A DNA stretch of 64,000 bases from Isoetes taiwanensis (GCA_021234155.1 JAJEKV010000139.1:62001-126000), one strand, 5' to 3'; shown: positions 1 through 12,764, counted from the stretch's first letter. Numbers and translations are program-made. The notes: generated by a model not told the origin, from the sequence alone.

Positions 1-2345
1 AAGACTTATGAGGCACCAAGGTCAGGGTAGGCGGCGGTCTGTCTTGCTGTCGTGCAACCTAACGTCATGTGAGCCAAAATTCAAGCCAAAAACAACACAT
101 TGGCTTAAAATGGCAATTTCTTTAAATATCATTGAACCTACCAAACAAGCCTTGCCACAAGCCTTGCCACTATCACTACTTTAATACTTTTTTTAAAAGC
201 CATGGCAAAGTGCAAACGACACAGCACAAGAGCGATCAGGCCAGGCATGGCCAAAAAGCGGTTATAAGAGGAAAAGAAAAAAATATCTAGGTCTAACTCT
301 GCCAAAACATGGTATCAGACTACGCCCTTGGCTTCTGTTGGCGATCTGAAGGGAAGCCTCGGCAAATCTTTTGAGGGGACATGAATCGTTGACCAGCAAC
401 TCAAGCAGAAGAAAAACAGGTAACAGGAGGTCGGTTTTAGAAAAACATACGAATGAAACGACTAAAATATGAAAAGGCTGACTCGGCCAGATGATCTCAG
501 GAACCGCCTGGCCTATGTTCGCGAGAATAGGCAATTCACAAGGCACATTCAGAGGTCATACTTATCAGAGATCAGGGTTTAACACAAGCAACCATCAAGG
601 TGGACACAGACGAGAAAATCTATGATGAAATCATAAACCGAGAACCCAAATCATTCGGAAATCTTGGTGAAACGAACCAATTATTCAAGCTTTTCTTGTA
701 AAGCTCTGCTTCCTCAGAACATAGAGAGGCAACCAAACTTATCTTACTGGGAAATTCATTAAATTATCTTTGGAAAAAAAGCAGTCAAAACAGCGTACTG
801 GCTTTAAACGAGGGTTTTAAGCGGACTCACCACAAATTAGAATCTTGGATTCAAAGTACCCAATGATTCTATCCCTTGAGGCCGTTCAAATCTTCTATCT
901 TAGCCTCCAACACATTTTCCATGGCTTTAACCCATCTTGGAACTCGCTCTGCATTTTGCGACGTTTCTTCTTAAGCAGAGATTAATTCTTGGAGCCATAG
1001 ACAGCAGCACAATGCACTAGAGGCTAAACTAAAAAGAAGCCTAAATAAAGGAAGAAAGAAAGCGTGAAGCAGCACAACAGGGAAAAATAAAGGGGAAAAA
1101 AAACTTGGCCCAACAGAGAGAAAGGGGCAAGCCTCTGAAAAAGATCTTGCACAGCGGCAGAATCTCAAATATCAAAGAGACCCAAAACTGTGGAAAGTTC
1201 CCATAGACCTGGATCAGAATCACTGACAGACTCTGAAAAGCAGGGATTGTTGCATGAACCGGTTTTACAAAGCCAGTAGCCTCTAAAAAGAACAGTGGGT
1301 GTGCACGAAATAACAAGAAAAACACGGGTGGGCAATTGGGCAGCACCAAAAAACTTTAGCAGACCACAATCGGCAACCAAGTGCTGGGACCAAACACCTA
1401 AGGCGGAGATGCTAAAATGAGGACTGATGAAGAACGAAGTAACGTGAAAGAAAGCTAAATAGGGAGGGATAAAGGAAAAGACAAACTAACTAACCAACCA
1501 ATAACTTCTACCTCCGTGGTTGCAGAACTTCATTTACCTTCTGTTCTGTGAAGCGAAGGTAAATGCCATTTATATGGTTGATGTATGGCGGTAAGCCACT
1601 GGGACCCCTTTTGGTTCCGACAGGGGATCTTCTCGTCGTGGCCGGGAGGCGAATTCCCTGCCGAGGCCCGAGATGAGATACTTATCCCTACAATATAACA
1701 ATGGGGACAGCTTTTGAGTGCTTGGCTATGGCGGTTATTCGGATTTGCTATTGAAAGCGACTACTGTAGTGATATGATACCGTATTTCATGCTAAAATTT
1801 CACGGTTGTTGTATGGCGGCATGGAATGTGACGATTCGGGGGCCGCTGACCGGCGGGGAGGCCGGGGAATGCAGAATTCGACCACATTCCATCGCCACAA
1901 CTACTCAACTGGCAGGGAGCTGATTGATTTTTACCTGCGGTGTGACCGGTTGGCGGATTGCTGTGCCTCTTTCACCAGGGGCGGATGTGCCGACCCGATT
2001 GCCATGTTGTTGTATGAAATTTCGCCGAGGCATATTGCGGAGATGGTTTTATACTTGATATTAACCATTTTTGATCGGGTTCTTGATGATGTCCGGTTGA
2101 AAGGGATAACAAAAGAATAGGTCAACCCGATTACGATTCCACGATCTTGGTACAATCACGTGGCCTCATAAAATGCACCATCGAAAGAAGACTAGACCGA
2201 TTGTTATATTGATGCCTCACTTAAATTGAATAAAATATACCATCTCAACTATGATGGACAATTTGCTATTACTCCACGAACAAGAGTTTGAACCCCACGT
2301 GGAATTATTTCAAAAAGTTTTCCCTTAAGCAAGAAGATTTCCTAA
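1..2345. repeat. Dispersed repeat, copy A (continues beyond the window)
   Basis: This block matches 10924-13311 in the same orientation over its whole length with many small indels. The match starts at the first base of the window, so the element continues to the left. It ends at 2345, where the two copies diverge after a shared run ending in gatttccta. The copy contains the 184-base TG..CA repeat (1385-1568), an imperfect hairpin (arms 1814-1830 and 1883-1897) and a decayed counterpart of the small ORF at 11768-11953. The short ORFs in it are broken and not shared in frame. It is probably an old retroelement or composite repeat; the superfamily is not settled. Confidence 0.8.
1385..1568. repeat. 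TG..CA repeat (LTR-like), copy 1 of 3
   Basis: It starts tgggaccaaacacc and ends aaggtaaatgcca, the TG..CA pattern of an LTR. Copies at 10551-10731 and 12325-12505 have the same limits. Near its end is a perfect 11-base inverted repeat, CATTTACCTTC / GAAGGTAAATG (1531-1541 and 1555-1565). Only one copy is visible in this left block. Confidence 0.6.
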
Positions 2346-3960
2346 GCAATACGCATAGGAAAATTGAACCTCCTTTGCGCAGAGCAACCCACAGTATGTC
2401 CTCCCCCAAAGGGACGGAGCTTGTCTTTATGCAAGATGTAGCATTCAAAGCAATGTCAAGCTAAAATTACAAAGAAAACCAATACAAACTTTTTCTTTCC
2501 ACACACAAACCAGACTTTTTTTTTTTGGTTTTTCATGCCTTCACCCCACATGAAGAAGCAGCGCCTCCTCCCATTTGCCTAAGTGAAGGCCCCGCAATCA
2601 TGAAGAAAGCAACACCAAACATAATCGTAAACATACTACACCCCACAAGAAGCTCCATTCAATTGTGATTCATGATAGCATTGTGCCTTAGAGGCAAGGG
2701 CATCAATTCTTCAAGCTCACATCCTTGGCCAGGCCCCTCAGGCGAGAGGTTCATATGGGCCCTCCCGGATGAGCCATTTCCTCCCTAAGTCACCTCGACA
2801 TCCTCCCCATTCCATATCGCACTGACCTCTTCCAAGCAGCCCAATGCGGCTGCCAATTTGTATTGAAAGAGATGGACCAAATGCAAACAACCCGATTTCA
2901 CAAGAGTATGATACCCCACACACGAAAAGAACCTCCAAGGCCACCGCACCCTCTCCCCGTCACGGAAAAAGCCACAGGAGGGGTGGGCATGGCCCGGAGA
3001 TGAGGGTTTCAAACGAGGGCCCCAGAGCTGGCCGAGCCTCTCAGGAGGAGTGGCAACTCCTCATCACCGCCAACATGGGATCACCCCATTACCAAGGGCA
3101 GCCAATGGCGAGGGCAAACCACAACATGATTATACATGCCCTCCTCAACCCATCCATGCTATCCGACTACTTGTTGTCAATTGTGTCAAAAAGTCATTCT
3201 GACCAACCCCATTGGTCCAATAAGGCCACTCCATTATATGGATGTCCTTTGGGTTTTCGCGACTATATCTAGCACCCAACAAATGTAACACAGGGATTCT
3301 TTGTTGCGGTTATCGCGGCAGAGCTTTGGAACCCATTCCGATTGATCCAATCTTATCGACGTTGGCACATTACATTAACAAAACATTAGAGTCCTCCCCA
3401 TAGATTAGATTATTTTAGACATTATTAGTTTTAAACATTACTATGGTTTTGTTTCCTTGGAGCAAAACCTATAAAATTTATTAAATGTTTAAAACAATGC
3501 CTTGTGTGTTATGTTTCTCATTGTTTGTTCTAAACTATTAGGCGATACTTTCGATAGTGGAAATATTATGGTTGTTATGAACCAAAACTCTATATCTAAT
3601 AGGCCCTAGAACCGACAAGGTAATAGCTCAAAATATTCGCTTGGGCGCCACATGGTACAAACTCACTTCCCAACTCAATTCCCAAATACAAAGAGTTGGG
3701 AAAAGAAATGGCCACATGATAAATTTCTTAATATATAAATTGATTTATATCTCGATTGCAGCAAATGTAATAAAACACTCTATATAGGGTCGTCGGTTCT
3801 ATATAGGCTAAAGCTGGCAAAAGAAATACCGTTCTAACTAACGAGGGACGTCACACATTGTTGTATGTGTTGCGTCCATAAATTCGAGGACGCCAACTTA
3901 AGATTGATTATGCTGGACAATCAAGAACAATCATGAGGCCAACTAGAATTAAACTCTCGA
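2346..3960. other. Intergenic, no recognised gene
   Basis: I see no domain, splice pattern or repeat family here. A 142-codon open frame at 2844-3272 on the plus strand has low-complexity Pro/His/Ser composition and no motif I recognise. The part nearest the kinesin locus is AT-rich. Confidence 0.5.
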
Positions 3961-4930
3961 AGTACTTGGATGTATGTGATTGATTAATTTGATTTTTGAA
4001 AGCTTTTTTGAGTTGTTTAGAAGCAGCCATCTATGATAATTTACTTGTGGCATCCTTTTGAACTGATCAACCTTTGTAGATGCTTATTTAGCAACGTTGC
4101 AGATTTAGTGTAAGAGGAACATGATATGGTGAAATACACGAGCACAACCTTTCGAAAGTAAGCCCTCCACAGTTATTTACCTGGTTAAAACTGGTATTGT
4201 TTGCATTTAGTTCTATTCTCAAAATCCTAATTCCATTGCAGATAGATGCAACATGCTCATGTTGGGCAGCTAATGTACCCATGCATTTGCTTAATTCATC
4301 TGTAAGGGTGGAATTTTGAAGCTGCATCATCTCTATCTTCTGCTCGTTCATGCTCATCTCGGCAGCCAGGGCTTTCCTGACTAACTCTTTCTCAAAGTTT
4401 ACTGCAGCAAGCTGCTGATCTAGCATTGATATATGCTCTTCCGACATACAAAGCCTTTCCAATAAGCAAGCTTTGGACAGCTGAGAGAAGTAATGGCCAT
4501 TTTGAAACCTTTGATTCTCACTAGTCTCTTTTTCAGAAGTGATTCCTGGCACAAAATTCACAAGAGCAGTATCTGGTTCTTCGTTCAATTGTTTCAACGG
4601 CATAGTTTCATGTTCTGGCATTGTAGACAAGTTAAAGCCCTTCGGACTTAACCATCTCCTTGTTTCAATGTCATTGCTTGCGTCTTCAAATGAAATTTCG
4701 TTATGAGGTGTTGTGTTCCCCATCCGATATTCAGGGACATTTTCAATAGTTATCAAAAGCTCCTTAAGAACTTCAACAAGCCTATCTATCCTTTCATTCT
4801 TCCCACCCCCCAAGCTGCCATCTGCCGCTTGCAATGCGCACTGCAGCTTACACATTAGTTCAGATGCAAGCAAGGACATGGCTTCTATATTGGCCACCTC
4901 TATCTCAGGTTTGCTGATGCTAAGAGATGA

Positions 4931-5252
4931 TGCATTTGGTAGTTCGCCACCCTCAAAACTCGGCGATTCACCGGATAGGTCTTCTGCCATTCTCTCAGTA
5001 AATTTATCTTCTGCGTTGTATTCTCCAAGTGAATGTGCATTCTCAATAGTTTTAACTTCCCCATCACCATTTCCAAGTTTTCTTATTATATCTCACTTGG
5101 TAGTTCACCGCCCTCAAAACTTGGCGATTCACCGGATAGGTCTTCTGCCACTCTCTCAGTAAAATTATTTTCTCCATTGTATTCTCCAAATGAATGTGCA
5201 TTCTCAATAGTTTTAGCTTCCCCATCACCATTTCCAAGTTTTCTTATTATAT
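4931..5252 (-). repeat. 161-base tandem duplication inside kinesin stalk exon
   Basis: Two adjacent copies, 4931-5091 and 5092-5252, differ at only a handful of bases. Matching landmarks are offset by 161 everywhere I checked (ccccatcacc at 5059 and 5220; ggtagtt at 4938 and 5099). Because 161 is not a multiple of three, the upstream frame (ending FEGGELPSEI) hits a stop at the junction. The second copy continues in another frame into the rest of the stalk. Confidence 0.9.
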
Positions 5253-7162
5253 TGGTAATGTATGATTGACAACCATTGTCTTCCAATTCACATGTTGATG
5301 CCCTTTCCATCATTTGCATATCAGTGGATTGCCACTGTTCAGCAGTTTTTGAACCTGAGGTATCAGCATTAGATCGTCCATTGCATGATGCAATCTCAGA
5401 TGCAGATGGCATAGCCAAGAAGGCATGTGTCTGTATAGAAAAAACCATTTTTATAAGTAGACCATATGTAGGTTCTCCAGCTACAAAGAAAGACCAATGG
5501 CACATACAGTTACCTGTTTTTTTCTCCACTTTATTTTCAGCTCCATGACAAATGTCTATCATGTCATGATCTGTAATTCTCTTACTTTTCTTCCTGCTTT
5601 ATAATGTTGGATACATTGTTTTCAAACCAATGAGTTACTTCATGTATCAGCGTTTTAATACTCTCATTCGTTTCCTGGAGAAAGAAAACAATGATATATG
5701 ATGGACTCGTCTATCACATGGAAATACGTGTAGAGACAAGATAATATACGTGTAAGAAAATGCAGGTTGTTTTATGGATTCCATGACAATCTGCCAAGGT
5801 CTCTTCGAGTGACGGCTTCAGAATCCTGAAGTTATTAACTTCCATTTCTAGTTCAGCTAGAGGCTTTTTTTAGGCATTCCTGCATCCTCTGCTGATCTTT
5901 AAAAAGTGCCTGAAATATAAATATCTACCATCTTTTTTATTTTGCCAACTTATTTCCCATTATTTTTCCCTCAAATGAAATCTACCTGCATGATTCCTTT
6001 CTTTTACGGCTTATTCACTTCCTGGGCATGTTTTAGAAGCCTCCTCTTCCTGGATAGCTTACAAGGAATTAGATGATTATACTAAGAGCCAAAAGAAAAA
6101 TTGCTACCTTTATCCTTAGACGTTCTTCTAGTTCCTCATTTTGAACTTTAAGTTCTCTCAATTCAAATTCCACCTGTAATAGCAAACAATATATCATCTT
6201 CAAGATAATGCCAAGATTGCAAACGAAGTGCCATACTCACTGTTGACATTCTCGTTGTCGAATTGCCATTCGGGAGGGACACATTGCCGGTGAAATCTTG
6301 ATCTAAGAAGTCCATTTTGAGGGTTGAATCCTTGTTAAGGCTTAACCAAGTCTCTTCATCTGCAGTCTGGTCAAAAGCTGAAGGGAATGAAACATTATCC
6401 GTAAATGGAGATATGCTGGCAGAGCTCCATGGAGTTTGGTCCTCATTGTCAAAAAGTTCTTCAAAAGCTGGAAGCGGAGTCTGAGAATTGTCTCTTCGAA
6501 ATGACACCCTGGAGTAATCAAAAGAGTCTGCAGGTTCTTTTGTATGGTTCTTCTCGAAGCTCTTATGTAAGAAAAAACCAATATAAACTAGTCACGTGAA
6601 CCACCTTTATGTATATTGTAGCATTTTAAGTACGCCTACCTCAACTGCTAAATCGGAACTTAATTGGCGCGGGCACCATGTCTCACGGCGATTCACCTAA
6701 CAAGCAGTTAAACCAAACACAATTAGCTGTTAAAATTTGAATATAAATGAGAAGCAGGTAAATAAACTGTACCTTTCTTAACATTTTAATATCCCTATCA
6801 TCCCAGGCCGAGTTTATCACCATGCTGCTAAGATTCTCAATCTTTGCCTCCTGTTCTTTTATGCGCCGTTCTCTCTCTAGTTGAGCCTTCTTTTCCTCCT
6901 CAAGCTCTAAGCATAGCCTTTTCCTTCTCAAGTTCATACTAGATTGATACAAATCTTGTTAGCATGAAGCAAATGAGGATATTTGAAACCTTTTTAGTGA
7001 AAAAAGCAACCTTTAGTAAGTCATTCATTTAAGATTCAGAATTTGTTTCTCCATCATCATCCCAATGTGAGCCCTGGATTACAGATGAAACTATTGGCTT
7101 ATCCAAACTTAATTATAGCCAGCATGAGATTCTTAGCAAAAAAAAATGGAGTACCTAATTAC

Positions 7163-9377
7163 CTGTAGCTTCTGACGAAGATCCTCAATTTCTTTCTTCT
7201 GTCTCTTTAACAAGGCAGCATCAGTGAGTATCTGTAGGATAAACAATTTGGTAAGAGAAGAATAGATGACCTTGGTAATCAAAGCAATATTAAAAAAGCA
7301 TAATCTAAAAATGAACTTGTATAACATTTCCATGCTTCCTGTATTTAGCTAAGCGGCCAAATAAGGTATCATTTTGCTTGTGCATCAGGACTTCCCATAT
7401 ACTACTACATCCCTTAAAATTGATAGACTGATAGATCAGTTATAAGGACAAAGTAGAGCATATGGTGGTCACACTGAAAGCTTGTATGCTTACTATACTA
7501 ACTGCACGCTTAAACATTTCTCACAAAAAACTTGCATACCTCATTAACATGCGCACAAATTGAAACCTTTTTTGCTCTACTTGCAAATTGTAGGGTGCCT
7601 CGAGATTCATCAACATGGATCTGCATTTAAACATTTCATGCCACTTTCCTAGATAAGCTAGAGCAGTGAGCTTTCTGAGTTATAGAACTAATTGATTTAC
7701 CTCATCTGGAGTAATAGTACAAATGATAGCAGTTTTAGCATTCCCATCTAAAGCGGACTGTAGAATACGGGTAAGCTTACTGTCTCTATATGGTATGTGA
7801 GCTGCTCTGTACAAATAATACACATTGAAACATTATTAATATCCTGTCAATCAAGTTCTATCAAAAACAAAGCATACACGCACCCTTGTTTCCCAGGAGC
7901 TTCACTGAGCTTGTTGATAACTGTCCCAAGTATCATAAGGCTTTTATTGATATGAGTTCCTTCCTTTAAACGAACCCCACCTGCTCCAGTCTTTGCAACA
8001 CGTTCAGATCCCGCCAAGTCCACCATGTTCTATGACCATCCCGGCAATTAAGGATTAAGGTAAGCAGAGAATGTGGTTTGGTTCCATGAATTTAAGATTC
8101 CTTGACTTACTAGGGTAGATACCCGGACAGCAGCTGAGTCCTTGCTTTTGTCCCTGCTCTCAATAACCTGCACTCAAAAAGAGTTACTTCCAAATGATAA
8201 ACTACCGTGGTATGCAAGGTTACTGATCTGCTTTATTTAAGAAGGCCATGTAAAAGTATGAAACACTTGAGGCTACCACAAAACATACCATTCGAAATAT
8301 AGTATGTGACCTGCTGCTGTATATGTTCATGTTTGTCTCTCCATAATGTCGGTGAGCTGAAGTGAGCACAGTTAGATTCCTGATTTGTGATTAGGTGAAA
8401 CAAAGATGGTACCTTCTCCAAATCTCAGAAACTCGAAAACCTGGTCCGGACTGTTAACTATTTCCTCTCTAAGGCCAGCAACAAAAATTCCCCGCTGCAT
8501 ATAATTTTCAAGAAAAATAGACTTTAACTACGTTTCTATCACATTCAATTGTAAAAGATATCAGCTTACCTCCAAATTTTCATGGATACGAAGCTTTCTA
8601 TTTTCTGGTGCCAAAAGGTCGTTAATATCTTCATTATAAATCTCCATGTAAGAGACACGGGTCAGAAACTCCCTGCCAGAGATCTGTGAAGTTTTATTGA
8701 CAAAACAATATACTTATGACATGCAAATCTCCATCATGGCATGTGTATAATATGCTGGAGGAATGTGCATACATTTTTTATGCTGTCAAAGACATCACGG
8801 ACGCCTAGATGAATAATACCAGGAACATCTCCTGATCCCTGCATTGTATAGGTTTTTCCACTACTGGTTTGTCCATATGCGAACACTGTGCCTGTCCAAC
8901 AGCAAAAGCATAATAAAGACATTTCACTAACATTGGTTATAGTATGAGAAATCTAAGTTTCTGAAATATGTTGTTTGTAATAGACGATACAACTCTTTCT
9001 TAATCTACTTTAGTGCACGTACGTCATCAGTTTGCAAACAACCCAAAAACATGACTTTTGACGTATTTTTTACCATTAAAGCCTTGTACTGCAGAAGCAA
9101 TTACTTCCTTTGTATGGATGTTGTAGACCTCTGCATTTCTAGCCTTTGTACCAAAAACATGATCTGCATGAACACTGAACATTAGAAGTAATCACCATAA
9201 GTTAGCATAAAGATTAAATGATATGCTCTTACCAAAAGTATAAGAAGAAGAAGGAACAGGTATGCCATATGAATTGCACAAGGAAATAGTATTCTCATCT
9301 ACTTTCCAAGGGTTATTTATATCATTGTCTTGCTTTATGATTGGCCTCACGCGAACAGCAACAGATATTCTTTCCAT
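7163..9377 (-). CDS. Kinesin motor domain, exons 1-11 open
   Basis: Eleven exons join in one open frame of 359 codons from the ATG at 9377, which begins [12 protein letters not shown], the usual start of a plant kinesin-7. Visible motifs are the P-loop GQTSSGKT (exon 3), the switch I region [10 protein letters not shown] (exon 6), the switch II region DLAGSE (exon 8), [11 protein letters not shown] (exon 9) and the neck-linker region ending in CAHVNE (exon 10). Exon 11 begins the stalk ([17 protein letters not shown]). Every splice junction keeps the frame, and split codons are restored with the residues expected for the family. All ATPase residues I can check are present, which contrasts with the damaged stalk exons downstream. 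The product, if made, would stop in exon 12 after about 373 residues. Confidence 0.85.
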
Positions 9378-10390
9378 GTCTTTAAGTCGTGTCTGCTATA
9401 CAGTAGAACTTTGTCACTGAATGCATAAGGGTTTAGATTGCATCAAACGTGCCCTGTTCCTTCTGTGTGAAAAAGAAAGTTGTGCTCTGCATAGGTAAAA
9501 AGATTCATCAGCATGATATGGTTTTGCCTTTGATTCTAATGTGATATTGAAGGCCAAATGTTTTTGCATTGTTCAATAAGCATTCTAAGGCTAGAAGTAA
9601 AATCTTTATCACTCATCTTGGACATATGAGCTGCGCATTGGACATTTTACATTTTTTTAAATGCTGCCAAGAAAATACCTGGATTTGCAGTCCATTGTAA
9701 TTCTCCACCAATGCCCTAATGTAAATATCCGAAGCTCCAGACTTAAAAGGATGCAGTTAGGCAAGAACCCAGCATTTCTAAACTCCAACAAACCATTTTA
9801 CGCCCAAATCGCTTGTCCACAAGTATTCGAATGAGCCTTCGAGTATACGTTAGAGTGGCGACCCGAGGCTTTAGGACAAATCCTGACCGTCAAGGACTGA
9901 GCGTTTTCAAATTCTAGTAAAAGGCGGGCTCTTTTATTATTTATTAATTTTTAATTTATTAGTATTTATTCTAGAACTACTACGGATAGACAAGGCAAGA
10001 ATGCTTGCTACTCTCGGCATCTCCTTAATAATCAAGAAAAAATACATGTTGCAGGTACATGCTAGCGAGTTAGTAAAACCATTATGATCGGGATTAAAAA
10101 ACCTCGCCCTCACGGGTTTTCGAGGAAAAACCCTAACCATAATGGCATCACTAACTTATGCTAGAGCCCAAAGTCATAACAGAGTACAAATGCTATACCC
10201 TCATGCTCACCAGTCTTGTCGGGTAGGAAATACAATGAATAATAAAATAAAACTCCATGTTTGCATTGCCTTCTCTATTAGTCTTCAACAAGTGCCTAGA
10301 GTACAGCCTGCTTGACCAAAATCCCAAATCATTTTCTACGTGCTCTCGACCTGCTTTCTGCAAAATACAACAAAGAAAACAAAATCCGGC
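9378..10390. other. Kinesin upstream region and LINE-tail-like sequence
   Basis: 9378-9780 is the presumed 5' flank of the kinesin; I cannot place a promoter. 10088-10140 (a gggattaaaa run followed by gggttttcg..aaaaacc) resembles 27080-27125 in the 3' region of the minus-strand LINE, so a LINE-derived scrap is likely. A 36-base piece near 9970-10005 recurs at 10733-10769. Confidence 0.4.
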
Positions 10391-10492
10391 CATCCAGGCA
10401 TGAGGGCCTCCAACTAGGCACGAGGCCTCCATCCACGGCACGAGGGCCTCCATCCATGGCACGAGGGCCTCTAACCAGGCACGAGGGCCTCA
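10391..10492. repeat. 20-base GC-rich minisatellite
   Basis: About five units of roughly 20 bases, core GGCACGAGGGCCTCCA, with small substitutions. The open frames crossing it on both strands are a by-product of the repeat. Confidence 0.85.
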
Positions 10493-10550
10493 CCAAATAC
10501 CAAATCACATCAACCAAGTACGCAACATCTAATAAGGAAGGGCGGGTGGG

Positions 10551-10731
10551 TGGGACCAAACACCTAAGACGGAGATGATAAAATGAGGAGCTGATGAAGA
10601 ACGAAGTAACGTGAAAGAAGCTAAATAGGGGAGGATAAGGAAAAGACAAACTAACTAACCAACCAACCAACTACCTCCGTAGTTCTAGAACTTCATTTAC
10701 CTTCTATTCTGTGAAACGAAGGTAAATGCCA
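10551..10731. repeat. TG..CA repeat (LTR-like), copy 2 of 3
   Basis: Same limits as 12325-12505. It contains the perfect 11-base hairpin arms 10694-10704 and 10718-10728. Confidence 0.65.
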
Positions 10732-11767
10732 TTTCTAGAACTACTACGGATAGACAAGGCAAGAATGCTGAAAAAGAGGCAGAGTAAAAAATAATGACAA
10801 TTCAGTTAAGCAAGTACTAGAAAGGGTATAGAAGATGAGGGATTAAAAGATTTCCATTGGAAATTACACAGACAACCCATGGTGGGAAGCACCAATGGTA
10901 TAAATACAAGGTTTACATGACTAAAGACTTATGAGGCACCAAGGTCAAGGTGGGCAACGATCTCTGTCTTGCTGTCCGTGCAACCTTACTGTCATGTGAA
11001 CCCAAAATTCAAGCCAAAAACAACACATTAGCGCTTAAAATAGCCCAATTTCTTAAATATCATTGAACCTACCAAACAAGCCTTGCCACAAGCCTTGCCA
11101 CTATCACTACTTTAATAACACTTTTAAAGCCATGGCAAAGTGCAAGGGCGACACAGCAAGAACGATCAGGCCAGGCATGGCCAAGCAGTTATAAGAGGGG
11201 AAAAGAAAAATATCTAGGTCTAACTCTTAAAAACATGGTATCCAGACTACGCCCTTGGCTTCTGTTGGCGATCTGAAGGGCGGCCTCGGCAAATCTTTTG
11301 AGGGGGAGACATGAATCGTTGACCAGCAACTCAGCAGAAGAAAAGAACAACAGGTAACAGGAGATCGGTTTTAGAAAAACATACACAGGTGAAACGACTA
11401 AAATATGAAAAGGCTGACTCCAGCAGATGATCTCGGAACCGACTGGCCTATGTTGCAGAATGAGGTAGTCACAAACGCACATTCAGAGGTCACATACTTA
11501 TCAGAGATCAGGGTTTAACACAAGCAACCATCAAGGTGGACACAGACGAGAAAATCTATGACATCGAAATCATAAATAGAGAACCCAAATCATTTCAATC
11601 TTGGTGAAACGAACCAATTATTCAAACTTTCTTGTAAAGCTCTGCTTCCTCCAGAACAGCCAGAAGGCAACCAAACTTATCTTAACTGAAATTCATTAAA
11701 TTATGCTGGAAAAAAAAACCAGAGTCTTAAATACAGCGTACTGGCTTTAAACGGGTTTTAAACGGAC

Positions 11768-11953
11768 TCACCACAAATTAGAGATCTTGGATTCCAAAGC
11801 TGCAATGATTCTATCCTTAGAGCCGTTCAAATCTTCTATCTTAGCCTCCAACCTGTTTTCCATGGCTTTAACCCATGCTGGAACTTGCTCTGCATTCGCG
11901 ACATACTTCTTCTTAAGCTTGGAATTAATTCTTGGAGCCATCGACAGCAGCAC
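11768..11953 (-). CDS. Short gag-like ORF
   Basis: 61 codons, start MAPRINSKLKKK followed by a Lys/Glu-rich stretch with WVKAMENRLEAKIEDLNG, predicted to be helical. The layout (MAPR start, basic patch, short coiled coil) is like the N-terminus of plant retrotransposon gag proteins, but no capsid or zinc knuckle follows. The copy in the left block (near 1000-840, minus) is frame-broken. A function cannot be assigned. Confidence 0.4.
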   Translation of the reverse strand: MLLSMAPRINSKLKKKYVANAEQVPAWVKAMENRLEAKIEDLNGSKDRIIAALESKISNLW

Positions 11954-12324
11954 AATGCACTAAAGGCCAAAATAAAGAAGCCTAAATAAGGAAGAAGAAA
12001 GCGTGAAGCAGCACAACAGGAAAAATAAAGGGGAAAAAAAAAACTTGGCAGCACAACAGAAAGGGGCAAGAAGCTCTGAAAAAGATCTTGCACAGCGACA
12101 GAATCTCAAATATCAAAGGGCAAAACTCTGTGGAAAGTTTTCGCAGACCTGGATCGGAATCACTGACGAACTCTGAAAAGCAGGGATTGTTGCATAGACG
12201 GACTTGCAAAGCCGTAGCCTCTAAAGAGAACTTGGTGGGTGTGCACGAAATAACAAGAAAAACTTGGTGGGCAGCACCAAAAGCATAAAAACTTTAGCAG
12301 ACCACAATCGGCAACCAGAAGTGC

Positions 12325-12505
12325 TGGGACCAAACACCTAAGACGGAGATGCTAAAATGAGGAGCTGATGAAGAACGAAGTAACGTGAAAGAAGCTAAAT
12401 AGGGGAGGATAAGGAAAAGACAAACTAACTAACCAACCAACCAACTACCTCCGTAGTTCTAGAACTTCATTTACCTTCTATTCTGTGAAACGAAGGTAAA
12501 TGCCA
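12325..12505. repeat. TG..CA repeat (LTR-like), copy 3 of 3
   Basis: 181 bases, near-identical to 10551-10731. Hairpin arms are 12468-12478 and 12492-12502. Confidence 0.65.
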
Positions 12506-12764
12506 TTTATATGGTTGATGTATAGCGGTAAGCCACTGGGACCCCTTTTGGTTCGGCAGGGGATCTTCTCGATCGGCGGCAGCCGGGAGCGAATTTCCCT
12601 GCCGAACCGGAAAGGGAGATGAGATTGCTTATCCCTACAATATAACAATCGGGGACAGCTTTTGAGTGCTTGGCTATGGCGGATTTGATGGATTTGCTAT
12701 TGAAAACGACTACTGTAGTGATATGACACCGTATTTCATGCTAAAATTTCACGGATTTGTTGTA

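Larger units (their letters stand above)
4181..9377 (-). pseudogene. CENP-E-like kinesin-7, coiled-coil part disrupted
   Basis: The proposed exons, in transcription order, are 9377-9233, 9163-9074, 8891-8773, 8683-8570, 8494-8413, 8356-8289, 8167-8111, 8029-7884, 7806-7701, 7620-7540, 7231-7163, 7073-7011, 6938-6773, 6696-6640, 6561-6241, 6173-6108, 6049-5986, 5909-5750, 5674-5514 and 5430-4181. All inferred introns are GT..AG. Kinesin-7 motors walk on microtubules and serve chromosome or cytoskeletal transport. The motor is followed by heptad-like Glu/Lys/Leu-rich stalk sequence and the family block RRETWC (exon 14), which resembles KRRDTWC in Arabidopsis CENP-E-like kinesins. Breaks seen: an in-frame TAA at 7031-7029, a one-base shift near 6912, a shift near 6034 plus a TAA at 6006-6004, a shift at a run of seven A (5871-5865), a shift near 5583, and a 161-base duplication in the last large exon. 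The 3' end is uncertain; a small last exon near 4079-3960 is possible. Either this is a pseudogene or the consensus has several errors. Confidence 0.8.
10551..12505 (-). mobile_element. Small LTR-flanked element (TRIM-like), 1.95 kb
   Basis: Two direct repeats of 181 bases (10551-10731 and 12325-12505), each TG..CA, bound an interior of about 1.6 kb. The interior holds only one short ORF with a gag-like start (11768-11953, minus). That is the size and structure of a terminal-repeat retrotransposon in miniature. No matching target duplication was found (flanks gtggg and tttat), and the right repeat lies within the larger repeat 10924-13311. The pairing of these two repeats could therefore be accidental. 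Confidence 0.4.

Noticed and set aside
250..330. tggtatcaga near 310 as an initiator-tRNA primer-binding site of a copia element
   Set aside because: Only ten bases match, the second copy of the repeat has an extra base there, and no LTR ends beside it.
2844..3272. 142-codon plus-strand frame
   Set aside because: Low-complexity composition, no motif, no splice or repeat support.
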